A stretch of 64,000 nt of DNA. It comes from Sanderia malayensis (lineage: Eukaryota; Cnidaria; Scyphozoa; Semaeostomeae; Pelagiidae). Below are positions 35,827 through 47,907 of the stretch, piece by piece. Within the stretch, counting starts at the first letter, position 1; the number at the start of each line of letters is the position of its first letter. The notes below the pieces were generated by a model, which saw nothing but the letters and a program-made list of their open reading frames with translations, was not told the DNA's origin and did no database searches. The stretch lies in assembly GCA_013076295.1 (NCBI GenBank), contig RQOL01000359.1, positions 1-64,000 of the forward strand, read 5' to 3'. The position numbers and the translations under genes are program-made.

Positions 35827-37354
35827 TTGTAACTGTAATTGTGTTCATGTTTGTCTTTTGTTCGTTTTCTTTCCCTGTTATTTGTTTGTTTTGTTAAATT
35901 GTTGAATTTTGTACAACAATAAATTAGAATAATAATTAATAATAATAACATTGCAAAAATAATAACAAGACTATTACCTTTGAAAAACGATCCATTCCGC
36001 CAACAAATATTTATCACCAACACTCTTCTTGGACATGGTGTGACACAAACCCTAAAAATTTACAAGAAATGTATTTCAAAAACCCGTCTTTATAAATGAA
36101 CTAGATGTGGCCTTTGGGATGCATAATGATCTCATATAATTCAATATACTTACCTGAAGAACAGTCAAAAATTGCCTGCATTGACATCGCACCACACAAA
36201 TTCCATACGTAGCACAGAGAGTACCTAAAATTCACGAATAATACATGTAATAAAACGTAAGTAGCACAGAATCGTATCTCATTTTCCAATGCGAACAATG
36301 TATCATCCGTTTTTCTCAAATGTGGCCTATTCTCAAGGGATTCGTGGTCAAATACTATATTTGCTAAAGTCTTATACGCTAGAAAAATGAATCAAAACCT
36401 TCACAGAAACGCTATAGATTGTTTTAAAGATGTAACCTGAAAGATCGCAATGATATAATACGATCTGGAAAACCTACTTACCATCTCCAGTGACCCACTC
36501 ACAGAACAGAAAAGATGAAAGGAAGGACGCATTGCCTTGCCATGCCACATGTTCTTTGTTCAGTTGAGTTGAGTTTTCTTGGGTTGGGTTAATTGTTAGC
36601 CAATCCAGCTCAATCAAATAATTACGTCGAAACGAGACGGCATAACAATAGAATTTGTTGTGTGATTTTTATTTATGCCATGTTTCGTCAACGTAGCAAT
36701 TTCTCATGCTGGTTGTGGTTGTGCTGTCCGAATATTCGTTTCCCAAATCTTGGATTGCAATGGAACTTGATGCTGAAATAAGAAAGTAAAGCTGAGAGAA
36801 ACATTCATTTTGCCGTAGCTCAGGAGTAAGTAGACTTTATTTTTAGTTTCACCCCATTCAAGTTCCCATATAGTTGCTTAGGCCAATTGTATTTCACTCA
36901 TTGTTAACATATAGTTTCCTCAGGCCAAAATTGACAACTCCGCTTATGTTTCATGGCTCTTTATATTTAATTATTTCGGAAAGAGTATTTAATGCTGTAC
37001 CCACATGTTTCAGTGGCTTTAATTTTGTTATAATTTTTTCCTTGACGATTCTTTTCACTTTGTGGCTGCCTTCTTTGCCTTACCAGCCAAGCCCAATACT
37101 CCTATGAAACTCCTTTTACCATGCAATTCCCATCCCATTGATGATGATTATGAAGTACTTTCGCATTCGTTATCCACGGTGTCCCGTGCTTATCCTTATG
37201 TTCTATATGATTGAAACTAATGTAAAACCAATCCCAGCCGTAGAAATCGTTGTACTTCATTTAATTTAATAAAGCTTTTTCATGGCAATTGCATTAAATG
37301 ATCTGTTTTGTCTGTAATGTCAGACTGTAATGTCATGTCATACTGATCAATATT
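35827..37354. other. non-coding stretch after small gene, unit 1
   Basis: Collinear with 52094-53656. No gene is supported. The part 36560-37110 resembles 32270-32890 of the same unit (a shared TGTGGCTGCCTTCTTTG word and CTTAGGCCA-type blocks), so an older internal duplication exists. A possible exon ending at a GTAAGTAG donor near 36828 carries a stop in this copy. Confidence 0.5.
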
Positions 37355-37359
37355 CGATA

Positions 37360-39075
37360 AACACTTTCGATAAATGTTTGCCAAGCTATTAGCTTCATGT
37401 TGATATTTTCGTGGGGTGTGTAGGACAAAAATTGGCCAGGTTAATTTAATTTGAAAGTTGGTGAATTGTGTTTTAAATGCTATTTTTTTCACGGGTTTGA
37501 TTTCAGGGCTATTTTTGATCAACAAAATCATGTTTTGGACTTCAAAAATGTACAACTAAATTTGCGAAAAGCATTTCAAATGCACCCAATTACTTTCGAT
37601 ACTTATTCGCCAAGGTATCAGCTTCATGTTGGTGTAATTTGAGTTAAAATGGACAAAGTTTGACCAAGTTAGGGGAATTTTTGTGTTTTTAAAGTTGGCA
37701 GATGAATAAATTGTTTCACGGCTTTGTTATTGCGCTCCACTAAATACTCTCTTAAAATTCAAAACAACACTGTTAAGAAATGTGAATATATTTATCGGAT
37801 TTGCTGTTTCATCAGCTACAGTTTGATATATTTTTTATTACAGATTGAGTTTAAATTTTCCAGGATTGATTAAATTTTTGAAGGCAACTTTTTTTTTCAA
37901 ACTTCACACTGAAGCTATCAACCTTCGGTTTTCAGGGGGGCGGCAGGGTGGGCGCTGGGCGGTCGATTGCCAGGGGGAAGATCCGACCTCCCACCTTTAC
38001 TTTCTTTAGAAATGTTGCGTCGTAGTGTGTATTGTAGGATATGTATTGTAGGGTATGTATTGTGGGATATGTATTGTTGGGTATGTGTTGTAGGGTATGT
38101 ATTGTAGGGTATGTATTGTAGGGTATGTATTGTTGGGTATGTATTGTAGGGTATGTATTGTAGGGTATGCATTGTAAGGTATTTATTGTAGGGTATTTAT
38201 TGTATGATATTTATTTTAGGGTATCTATTGTAGGGTATTTATTGTAAGGTATTTATTGTAGGGTATGTGTTGTAGGGTATGTATTGTAGGGTATTTATTG
38301 TAGGGTATTTATTGTAGGGTATTTATTGTAGGGTATGTATTGTAGGGTAGTTATTGTAGGGTTTGTATTGTAGGGTATGTATTGTAGGGTTTGTATTGTA
38401 GGTTATGTATTGTAGGGTATGTATTGTAGGATATGTATTGTAGGGTTTGTATTCTAGGGTATGCATTGTAGGGTATGTTGTACGGTTGTATGTTGTTGTA
38501 TGTTGTATGTTGTTGCCGCTTCAGTGTGATGTTTGAAAAAAAAAGTTGTTTTCAAAAAATTAATCAATCCTGGAAAATTTAAACTCAATCTCTAATAAAA
38601 ATTATATCAAACTGTAGCTAAGAAAACAGCAAATCCGATAAAAATATTCACATTTCTTAACAGTGTTGTTTTGAATTTTAAGCGAGTATTTAGTGCAGCC
38701 CAAGACAAAAGCCGTGAAAAAATTTATTCATCAGCCAACTTTAAAAACACAAACTTTCCCCTAACTTGGTCAAAATTTGTCCATTTTAACTCAAATTACA
38801 CCAACATGAAGCTGATACCTTGGCGAATACGTATCGAAAGTAATTGGGTGCATTTGAAATGCTTTTCGCAAAATTAGTTGGGTATTTTTGAAGCTCAAGA
38901 CATGATTTTCTTGATCAAAAATAGCCCTGAAATCAAACCCGTGAAAAAAAAGCAATTTAAACACAATTCACCAACTTTCAAATTCAATTGACGTGGCCAA
39001 TGTTTGTCCTACACACCCCACAAAAATATCAACATGAAGCTAATAGCTTGGCGAACATTTATCGAAAGTATTTGG
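37360..39075. repeat. inverted repeat IR1 with minisatellite spacer
   Basis: The left arm 37360-37918 and right arm 38518-39075 match with roughly one change per ten bases. Paired words include GATCAAAAATAGCCCTGAAA with its complement near 37500, and GCTTCAGTGTGATGTTTGA near 38516 with its complement near 37905. The spacer holds a GGGGGGCGGCAGGGTGGGCG block and the minisatellite. Confidence 0.88.
38026..38500. repeat. 14-bp minisatellite TATGTATTGTAGGG
   Basis: More than 30 copies of a 14-base unit with point variants, between the arms of IR1. Although it contains TAGGG, the unit is not a telomere repeat. A shorter, more degraded array of the same unit is at 41135-41500. Confidence 0.95.
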
Positions 39076-40985
39076 GTGAAAAAAACAAAGTTTTGGCAGG
39101 TTAAAAATTAATTTTCGCAAGTGAAAAACACACGCGTGCTGCTTGAAAATTTCGTGCTTTTCAGCACAATCTAAACTCGGCTAGAACTGTCCAAAAACAG
39201 AGGAAAATCAAGAAAACAAAAAAAACAAAGCCACATAACTTTAGTTCTTGTGTAAATAAACAGTTATCGAAAGTTTAAATGGAGAAAATCGGCCCAGAAC
39301 GACCCAAGAAAATCAAAATTGTCTTCGTGTTTTGGTTAGGCCCTCGGCTCAACACAAAAAACGTGAGGTTAAACAAAACAAAACTCGTGCTATTTTCAGC
39401 TAACAACAATTGAATAAAGGAAATACCTTGAAATAATTGTTCACCAATTGTCTCCACAGGTCCTGAGAACAATTGACACGTCTTTACAATTCATTTCCGG
39501 CATGTATTCACGTTTAAACCCGAGCAACTTGCCGCCCCTTCAACTAAAAAACACGTGCTTTTCCCTGCTCGTTTTGCATCTCATTAACTCCGTCCGGAGC
39601 TTTCTAGAGGGTCGGAACACAAAATGGGTCATAACTCTCGAACCGCTGGGGTTAGAAATTAGCGGAAATCTTTACTGTGATCAGCACAAGGCAGCGATCA
39701 TTTTTATACCGATTTGCACCCTTATTGACCACCCAAAAAAAAGCCTTTGTGTTCACAACCAAATTCCTTTGATCCCATTGTTCGGTCGAACGTCGATTGT
39801 TCACCAAACAATAGCCCATTGTTGAGCGCCGGCGGGTCACGTGTCGACGTAGATTATATAATAGAGATAGCCGGGGGCCCGGTCGCTACGCTTCCTCCCC
39901 GGAGCTCTCCAAGCAACAAAAGTTTAATGTGCCCATGTATGTATGTATGTATGTATGTATGTATGAATGTATGTATGTATGTATGTATGTATGTATGTAT
40001 GTATGTATGTAGGTATGTATGTATGTATGTATGTATGTATGTATGGATGTATGTATGGGCATGAGCGGGAGCGAATGCAGCGCGCGAAGCGCGCCAACCA
40101 CATTAAACTTTTGTTGCTTGGGGGGCTCCGGGGAGGGAGCGTAGCGACCGGGCCCCTGGCTAGTCTATATATACTATCTACGATCACACGTGACCCCAAC
40201 CCGCCAAACATTGCTCCATTGTCTCTCGAACAATCGACGTTCGAACAAACAATGGGATCAAAGGAATTTCGTTGTATCCATAAAGGCTTTTTTTGGGCTG
40301 CAAATAAGGGTGCAAATCGGTATAGAAATGATCGCTGCATTGTGCTGATGACAGTGTACTATTTGGCTAATTTCTAACCCTAGCGGTTCGGGAGTTATGT
40401 CCAATTTTGTGTTCCGACTTTCTAGAAAGTTCCGAGGACGGAGTTAATGAGATGCAAAACGAGCAGGGAGAAGCAGGTGTTTTCGTAGTGAAACGGGCGG
40501 CAAGTTGCTCGGGTTTAACCGTGAATACGTGCCGGAAATCAATTGTAAAGACGTGTCAATTGTTCTCAGGACCTGTGGAGACAATGTGTGGACAATCATT
40601 TCAAGGTATTTCCTTTATTTAATTGTTTTTTGCTGAAAATAGCACGAGTTTTGTTTCGTTTAACCTCACGTTTTTCTTTCGGCTCGAGGGCCTAACCAAA
40701 ACACGAAGACAATTTTGATTTTCTTGGGTTGTTCTTGGCCGATTTTCTCCGTTTAAACTTTCGATAACTATTTATTTACACGATAACTAAAGTTTTCTGG
40801 GGTTGTTTTTATTGTTTTGTCGATTTTCCTCTGTTTTTGGACACTTTTAGCCGAGTTTGGGTTTTTCACGAAAATTTCACTCAACACGCGTGTGTTTTGC
40901 ATTCGCCAAAATTTAATTTTAACCTGCCAAAACTTTGTTTTTTCACCCAAATACTTTCGATAAATGTTCGCCAAGCTATTAGCTT
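39035..40985. repeat. inverted repeat IR2 around (TATG)n
   Basis: The arms 39035-39930 and 40100-40985 pair over about 0.9 kb. Paired landmarks: TTCTCAGGACCTGTGGAGAC near 40562 with its complement near 39457, and the GGTCGCTACGC/GCGTAGCGACC block. The right arm side has an extra GCGCGCGAAGCGCGC hairpin module at 40060-40098 that the left lacks. Confidence 0.9.
39935..40057. repeat. (TATG)n tetranucleotide repeat at IR2 centre
   Basis: About 30 TATG units with a few variants form the loop of IR2. It is the reverse complement of the TACA type run at 6596-6707, and similar GC-rich modules flank both. Confidence 0.97.
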
Positions 40986-41134
40986 CATCTTGGTGTAATT
41001 TGACTTCAAATGGACAAATTTTTACCAAGTTAGGAGAATTTTTGTGTTTTTAAAGTTGGCTGATGAATTCATTTTTTCACTTTCAGAAGAAACGGCTTTC
41101 AGGGGGGCGGCAGCGTGGTCACATGCCAGGGGGT

Positions 41135-41500
41135 TGTATTGTAGGGTATGTATTCTAGGGTATATATTGTAGGGTATGTATTGTAGGGTATGTATTGTAG
41201 GGTATGTATTGTAGGGTATGTATGTAGGGTATGTATTGTAGGGTATGTATGTAGGGTATGTATTGTATGTATGTAGGGTATGTATGTAGGGATGTATGTG
41301 GTGTATGTAGGGTATTATATGTATGTATGTATGTATGTAGTATGTATAGGGTATGTATGTAGGGTATGTATGTAGGGTATGTATGTATAAATGTGTATGT
41401 ATGTATGTATAAATATGTATAGTATTTATATATAGTATATAGGGTATGTATTGATGTATATATTTATGTATAATATCTATAGTAAGTATGTATGTATTGT
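41135..41500. repeat. degraded 14-bp minisatellite and (GTAT)n
   Basis: Begins with regular TATGTATTGTAGGG units and decays into GTATGTAGGGTAT and plain GTAT repeats. The last bases (about 41453-41490) match those just after the assembly gap at 54816-54855. Confidence 0.9.
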
Positions 41501-43458
41501 AATGTTATGTAATGCTTCTATTTCTAACTTTTGTAATTTTTCAAAAAAGATCACTGCAAAACAGACACTGTCCTTCTTTATGAACAAATGATCTTCAATT
41601 AACAAAAATGAACTCACCTCACTATAATAATGTTCACAAGGAATGACCGCAAACATTCACTTTATGTCTGGGCACCTGAAAAACAAGAAGAAATCATGTA
41701 ATATACTTTATAGCATGTTGGCTCATCTCAGTTCTTTTCATGTGGCCTGAAGTCTATAAATGTAAGTAATTTATTGTAACTGCAAATCATTAATTACCTC
41801 CACCTCATGTATTCACCCAGTCAAACAACGTACTTACCTTCTTACCTTTGGTCATCCTTCCATGGCCTACTCTTATTATTGGTATTTTTACCAACAGCAA
41901 TATTTCTGAACATATAACAGCTCACGAAAAATCAATGTACTTCATTCTCCATGTGTCCGTGGTGGAATACCTATGTTTTTGCTGTTGTTGTGTTCAACAA
42001 CCTCTGTCCAATACATCATCACCATCAAAATCCCCACAACGCCATGGTGAGAAATGATCTATTTCTAGATATCATGCATAATAAAGTCCACCAAATTATT
42101 TCTTATACTTAGAGATTACAAAACGACACTTCTCCCCATCATCAACAAACAACAACGTCGTTTTCTCTTCGGTGCCAAGTACATGCTGTTCCTGTTGTTG
42201 TTTTCAACTGCCTCACTGTCGAATGGATCATCATTAGAATAATAATAACAACAACGAGGCACGCCGCCGAATAGAGGCCACAAACTTTCAAATTGGCGCG
42301 AATTTAAAATAGCAATTGCGTCTTTACTTTCTTGCTATACCAAATGTAAAATTTGTTGTTAGAAATTGGCAGATAATTATAATTATATTACAATTTTTTG
42401 TATATATCGACAAAAGCATTGTTAGAAAGATTGTTTTATTTTATTGGTAAGTTGAATGTTGAAATTTACCTTTCCTAAACAATCCTTATTTACACCGACA
42501 GCGTCTTCTTTAAAGCAACCGTTGTCTTTCATTGCATCGCAATGCACTGTCTTTTTAGCGTTTCTGTCATGTGGTTTTTTAGCGTTTCTGTCATCTGGCT
42601 TCTCCGTTAATGTCCAGCCACTTTTGTTATTATTAACAAAGTAAAGTAAAGTGAAGTTTTTTATAAAGTATGTATTTCACTCCTTCACTTCAGCATGACA
42701 TTTTATTCTCATTTCTTCACTCAACTCAATCAACATAATAATATACAAGTTAAACATGTTAAACATTCCTTAGTATTAATGGCAACTTTCTCTTTACAAG
42801 ATAATCAATTCATCCAAATCATCTTTCTTCTTTTGTAAAAACAGGATTTCCAAAAAAGTTGAATCCTCAAAATATTTGGTGAGTGTCACAACAATTGCTC
42901 TTATACGAAGCCTATTTTAATTAATGTTTAAATGCCTCACTCTGTAATGTACATTCATATACCAAATTTGAAGCTTAACTACTATATTTAAAGTAGTATT
43001 AACAATTGCAACAAATTCTTATCAATAGAAAGCAAATTTACTGCACAATGCAAATAAAATCTAGCCTTTACAAACACATCAAATGTAGGTTTATAGATTT
43101 TTCTTTGCAAGAATGAAATGGATGATTAACTTTTCAAATCCATTCATTATCACAACTGTTTTCCTTTTAGTTGTTAAAGAACACAATAGAAAGAGTGATG
43201 TAGGTCATAAGATAAAGTGCTCAAATATTTTTTATTGGAAACTTTCAATAACCAATAATTTAATTCAACAATCAAGAGTAATTCCAAACATTTCTTACAA
43301 TTATGTTTTAAATTATTTATTTTATCTTGCAGCTCACCACAAAACAACAAACCCATCACAAAACTTGCTCACAAAAATCACTCTTATTTCAAATTTTCAC
43401 TTAAATTGGGTTGCATATAAAACACATTTTTTTCTTTTTTTATATTATCTCTTGCAAA
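41500..43458. other. 5' flank of Helitron copy 2
   Basis: Collinear with 54855-56667 with many small indels. No reading frame is supported. It contains a GGCGCGAATTTAAAAT...TTGCGTC module (42295-42323) also seen upstream of the small gene in unit 1 (34455-34484), and a TATA-like CATATAAAAC at 43414. Confidence 0.55.
43414..43423 (+). promoter_or_regulatory. TATA-like element before Helitron copy 2
   Basis: CATATAAAAC lies about 36-45 bases before the MPRKAK start codon at 43459. The same word stands at 56623 before the copy 3 start at 56668. It is conserved between copies, though the surrounding intergenic sequence also is, so support is modest. Confidence 0.35.
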
Positions 43459-46400
43459 ATGCCAAGAAAAGCCAAAAAGGGCATTACCGGCACCAGTCGT
43501 CGTAAGCAAATGCGGGATGCAGCTCGCCGCCGTCGTGAGAATAACCAACAGCCTCATCCTGCTGATTTGCCACCTGATAATATGGTACAGGAAGCAGTGA
43601 ATGATCTTCACCAGTTGCAGCAAGACCATGTGCCATGGCAACTTCCTGCGATGCTTCCCCACTACGGACTTATAGCAGTTCAACAACCAATAAACAATGG
43701 CTTACAATATCCTGCAGCACTGGCCCCTCAACTTCAGGTACACAACTCAATAATTTCTGCTAATCTTTTCAAATCACATCAACCATATATTATACAGCTT
43801 TTTGTAATTAAAAACTATCAAAATTAAATCAGTTATTATATCAACCAAATTATCAATATTTGTCCATCCGCAGGTACCGCCGATGGTTATGCAGTTGCAA
43901 CCACCCCTTCTGAATCGTAATCATGAAGGTCCAGCAGCAATACAAACGGCAGATGTGGAGATGCTTAATGTAAATCAAGCTCAAAATGACAATGAGGTAA
44001 AACTAACTACAGTCAGGCAACTCCATTCTCCATAACCCAAATCCCTCATGCAATTTCCCTACTTGAGACATGTCCAATTATAATTTCCCATTTTTATTTT
44101 CATCAATTTACATAGTCACACAGTAATGGCATCAACATTTCTAATAACTAATAACTAAAATAACTAATTCCATTTAATTTTCATTATTAACAGATACGGC
44201 CAATGCAGATGCAACCCGAAACACATATTGAAAATGAAAATAATGAAATTGAAAGGCCAGCACAACCTGATGAAATCAACGTGGAACAACACATTCCAAT
44301 TCCACATGATAATCAGGTAAAAGAGACTACCATCAAAATTGGCTTTAAATACACCAGTCATTCTCCATATGACCATGTCAGGAAATTATTTTACTCTCTA
44401 AATAGACATATCTTCACAAGTTTCAGTTTTATGCATTTCAAAACACATTATTGAATTATATTAACTTAGATTGCATTGCATTTCAGGATCCACAAATATT
44501 GCCGGCTGCTATGGAATTGCAACGGAATGACGGCCAATCCCAAGTGGAAGGAGATTTCAGAAAACATTCTACCACACCAGAAGTCGAATGACCGGCCTGA
44601 CATCGTCACACGAGTATTTCAACAGAAACTACAAGAACTACTGGAAGATGTCCTTCACAAGCACATTCTCGGACACACTATTGCACATGTGTATGTCATC
44701 GAGTTTCAGAAGAGAGGACTACCACACGCTCACATGATTCTGTTCCTCTCTGAGGCTGATAGACCACGAACACCTGAACAGGTAACATCTATAGCAATAA
44801 TCTATTATAGAGTAAAAGATAGAGTAATTATACATTTATTATTGAGTATGAAATATTATCATCAGTTGTATTGCTTAGTAAAAACACAGTGCATTTTGAT
44901 GTGTAGAACTTACATGTGATATTTTTCCTCCAAACCTACAGGTAGATCGACTCATATCAGCTGAAATTCCGGACCCACAGGATGCAAGATATCACAAGTT
45001 AGTACTGAAGCACATGACACATGGACCATGTGGTGATATAAACCCCGGATGCGTTTGCATGGAGAATAACAAATGCAAGAAACCATTTCCGAATGATCGC
45101 ACTGCCGAAACACAGGTCAATGCGAATGGTTATCCACTCTACAGACGACGCTGTCGTCACCCAGTTAATCTGGAAGATCGACTTCTAGATGATACATGGG
45201 TTGTGCCACATAATCGCCATCTTCTACTCAAGTATCAGTGTCACATTAATCTGGAAATATGTAGCACTGTGAAGTCCGTGAAATATATTTTCAAATATAT
45301 TCATAAAGGACAAGATATGGCACACGTGGAAATTCTTCAAGGACAGCAGCAACAAGTACCTCAAGATATTGAGCACGATGAAGTACGCCAATACATCAAC
45401 GCCCGGTATATTGGACCTCATGAAGCTGTTCATAGAATATTCCAATTTGCCATGCACGAGAAAAGTCACACTATCAAACGTCTGCATGTTCATCTACCTG
45501 ATCAGCAGACCGTATACTTTCAGGATAATGGCCGTGTCGAACAATTACAAAACATCAATGAAAAAACCACACTGACGTCTTGGTTTGAATTGAATGCACA
45601 AGACCCGGCTGCACGCCAATATCTCTATCACGAGATTCCTGAACACTATGTTTTCAACGAGCGCACCAAAACATGGAAAGCAAGACAGCGGAGAACACTG
45701 CCTGTCATAGGCAGAATATATCAAGTTCACCCACGACCATGTGAGCAAAGGTTCGCACTGAGACTATTGCTTTCCATAAACAGGGTGCCACGTCGTTTGA
45801 AGATCTTCGCACGAGAAGGAAACCTATGCAATTCCTCAAAGACGCTGCTTTAGCTCTAGGTCTGTTGGAAGATGATGCTGAAATCATACGCTGTTTGGAG
45901 GAGGCAGTTATTTTTAACATGCCAATACAACTGAGACAGTTGTTTGCAATTACTCCTTTTTCAAACACCTTCAGATATCGCAGCACTCTTCAACATGTTC
46001 AAAGAAGCATTGAGTGAAGACTTTGTACGACGTGATCAAGTCAATCATCCAGATATGGCCATAGCTTTTGAAGACCGACACATGTATCAATGTCTACATG
46101 ACATTGACGAAAATTTGAAAGTACATGGTCAATCGATCACTAATTATGCCGACCTTCCTCAACTTCCAGCCGACTATGTCATTCCTCAACAAGGTACTAT
46201 ATGTGTTATTTTGAACTATGTACTGTTTTAGTAAGAATATGATAATGTATCCTAAGATCGTGCAGACAAGGGCATTTACGTATTTTTGCACATTGATTCT
46301 CCTAGCTTTCTTTCCAATTTATTGCAATATATTTCACTTATTATTACAGAGGAAGATGACATGGATGTTGGCAATGCCAGAGAGGAAGGAGAACGAATGC

Positions 46401-47907
46401 TGGCCGCATTGAACCCTGAACAGCGAGCCATATACACGGGAATCACTGATGCTATCAACGCGCAATCCGAACAGAACTGTCACTTTGTTGACGGGCCGGC
46501 TGGAACCGGGAAAACTTTCCTTTACAACACGTTGGTTCACAATCTGCAAGCCAATGGACATAAAGTTCAAGTGCATGGCGTGGTCAGGAATTGCTGCAAC
46601 ACTGCTCATAAATGGTAGAACTTCACATTCTACCTTTCAAATTCCTATACCACTTCAAGCTGAATCAACGTGTAATGTCAAGAGACAGAGCAGGAGAGCA
46701 CAGGTATTGCGCGAAACTACCCTATTCATATGGGATGAAGCTTCCATGATTCCCGCACTTGCATTACAAGCAGTCGACCGACTGCTTCGAGACATTACAC
46801 ATGTCGACAGACCATTTGGTGGCAAGTTCATGCTACTTGGTGGTGACTTCAGACAGGTTCTACCTGTCGTCACGAAAGCAGGAAGGGAAAGAATTGTAGC
46901 AGAGACTCTAAAATCACACCAGATCATTGATCTATGGACAAAGTTTCAGCAGCATCGTTTACACACCAACATGAGAGCCGTTCAAGATGATTCATACCGT
47001 GAATTCTCAGAATGGCTTCTCAGACTTGGCAACAAGCAAGAAGCACACGATGCACTGGACAACGTAATTCTGCCACAACAGATATGCACTTCGTCTAAAG
47101 AAGACATGCTGAACTTTATTTTTCCCAGGCCGAACACACCAGATTCACACCTAATGATGGATCCTGTAACAATGTCTGAACGCTGTTGTCTGACTCCAAA
47201 GAATGACTTATCGCATCAAGTAAACGACTTAATTCTGGACAGACTTCAAACAGCCGAAAGAACTTACTACAGCACAGACAGTGTTGTCACAGACGATCCA
47301 GATGAGGAAGAGGCCTACCCCATTGAATTTCTCAACCAACTCACTCCGAATGGAATGCCGTTGCACAGACTTAAACTCAAGGTAGGAAGAGTACAATATT
47401 TCATCCTATTAACATTAAATTATTATGTGCAAAGGTAGTGCACCATAAAAAAGCCGTCATTAATCACAATAATATTCATTGCATTAGGTTGGTGCAACGA
47501 TCATTCTTCTGCGGAATCTCAATCCAAAGAAAGGTCTTTGCAACGGAACAAGACTCATAGTTCGGCATCTCCGACGTCACGTGATTACGGCAGAGATCAT
47601 TACGAAGGAGCACAGAGGACAACGGGTCATGATTCCCAAGATCACAGTCTCCACTCAGGACACGGAAATGCCGTTCAAAATGAAACGCCGACAGTTTCCA
47701 GTCAGACTTGCATACTGCTTGACAATCAACAAGGCACAGGGGCAATCCCTGAGGTATGTTGGTTTGTACTTACCTGAGCCCGTGTTCACACATGGTCAGT
47801 TATATGTGGCCATGTCAAGAGCAACATCATTTAACGGGCTAAAAGTATTCCTCCCAGAGGAAACACACAGGAAAACAAAGAACATTGTTTTCCAAGAAGT
47901 CCTGTAA
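43459..47907 (+). pseudogene. Helitron Rep/helicase gene, copy 2, internally deleted and frameshifted
   Basis: Exons by comparison: 43459-43737 (MPRKAKKGITGTSRRKQ), 43874-43996, 44194-44316, 44487-44781 (fused remnant of two exons), 44942-46193, 46350-47381 and 47488-47907. Exon 44487-44781 jumps near 44525 from the start of the zinc-binding region to TANPKWKEI, losing about 1.75 kb compared with copy 3 and changing frame. The HUH block GLPHAHMILF and the paired-tyrosine block KYIFKYIHKG remain. Further frame changes lie at about 45772-45840, 45946 and 46570. Helicase motifs GPAGTGKTF, DEASMIP, GGDFRQVLPV and the last-exon motifs are present. Not able to make a full protein. Confidence 0.9.

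Larger units (their letters stand above)
28448..41500 (+). repeat. tandem segmental duplication, unit 1 (5' truncated, with foldback element)
   Basis: 28448-37354 is collinear with 45718-53656 of unit 2 and with 60711-64000 of unit 3, through coding and non-coding sequence alike. The 5' part of the unit is absent: the palindrome right arm abuts the middle of the Helitron gene. The foldback element 37360-41500 fills the boundary with unit 2. Confidence 0.9.
37360..41500. mobile_element. compound foldback element
   Basis: Two nested inverted repeats and no coding capacity. IR1 pairs about 37360-37918 with 38518-39075 around a 14-bp minisatellite. IR2 pairs 39035-39930 with 40100-40985 around (TATG)n. 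After IR2 the right side repeats a piece of IR1 (40985-41100, then GGGGGGCGGCAG as at 37936) and ends in another minisatellite (41135-41500). This arrangement of long inverted repeats with tandem subrepeats is typical of foldback elements. A related but gapped copy lies at 54410-54855, and an old one at 5980-8240. No target duplication is identifiable. Confidence 0.8.

Noticed and set aside
38026..38500. TAGGG-rich array as interstitial telomere
   Set aside because: The unit is 14 bases (TATGTATTGTAGGG) and does not contain a run of any known telomere repeat.
39448..39825. 125-codon frame in the left arm of IR2
   Set aside because: The opposite arm does not preserve the frame, and no motif is recognisable.
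39747..40377. Frames across the (TATG)n run inside IR2
   Set aside because: Same cause: an open tetranucleotide repeat plus inverted-repeat arms, no protein-like composition.
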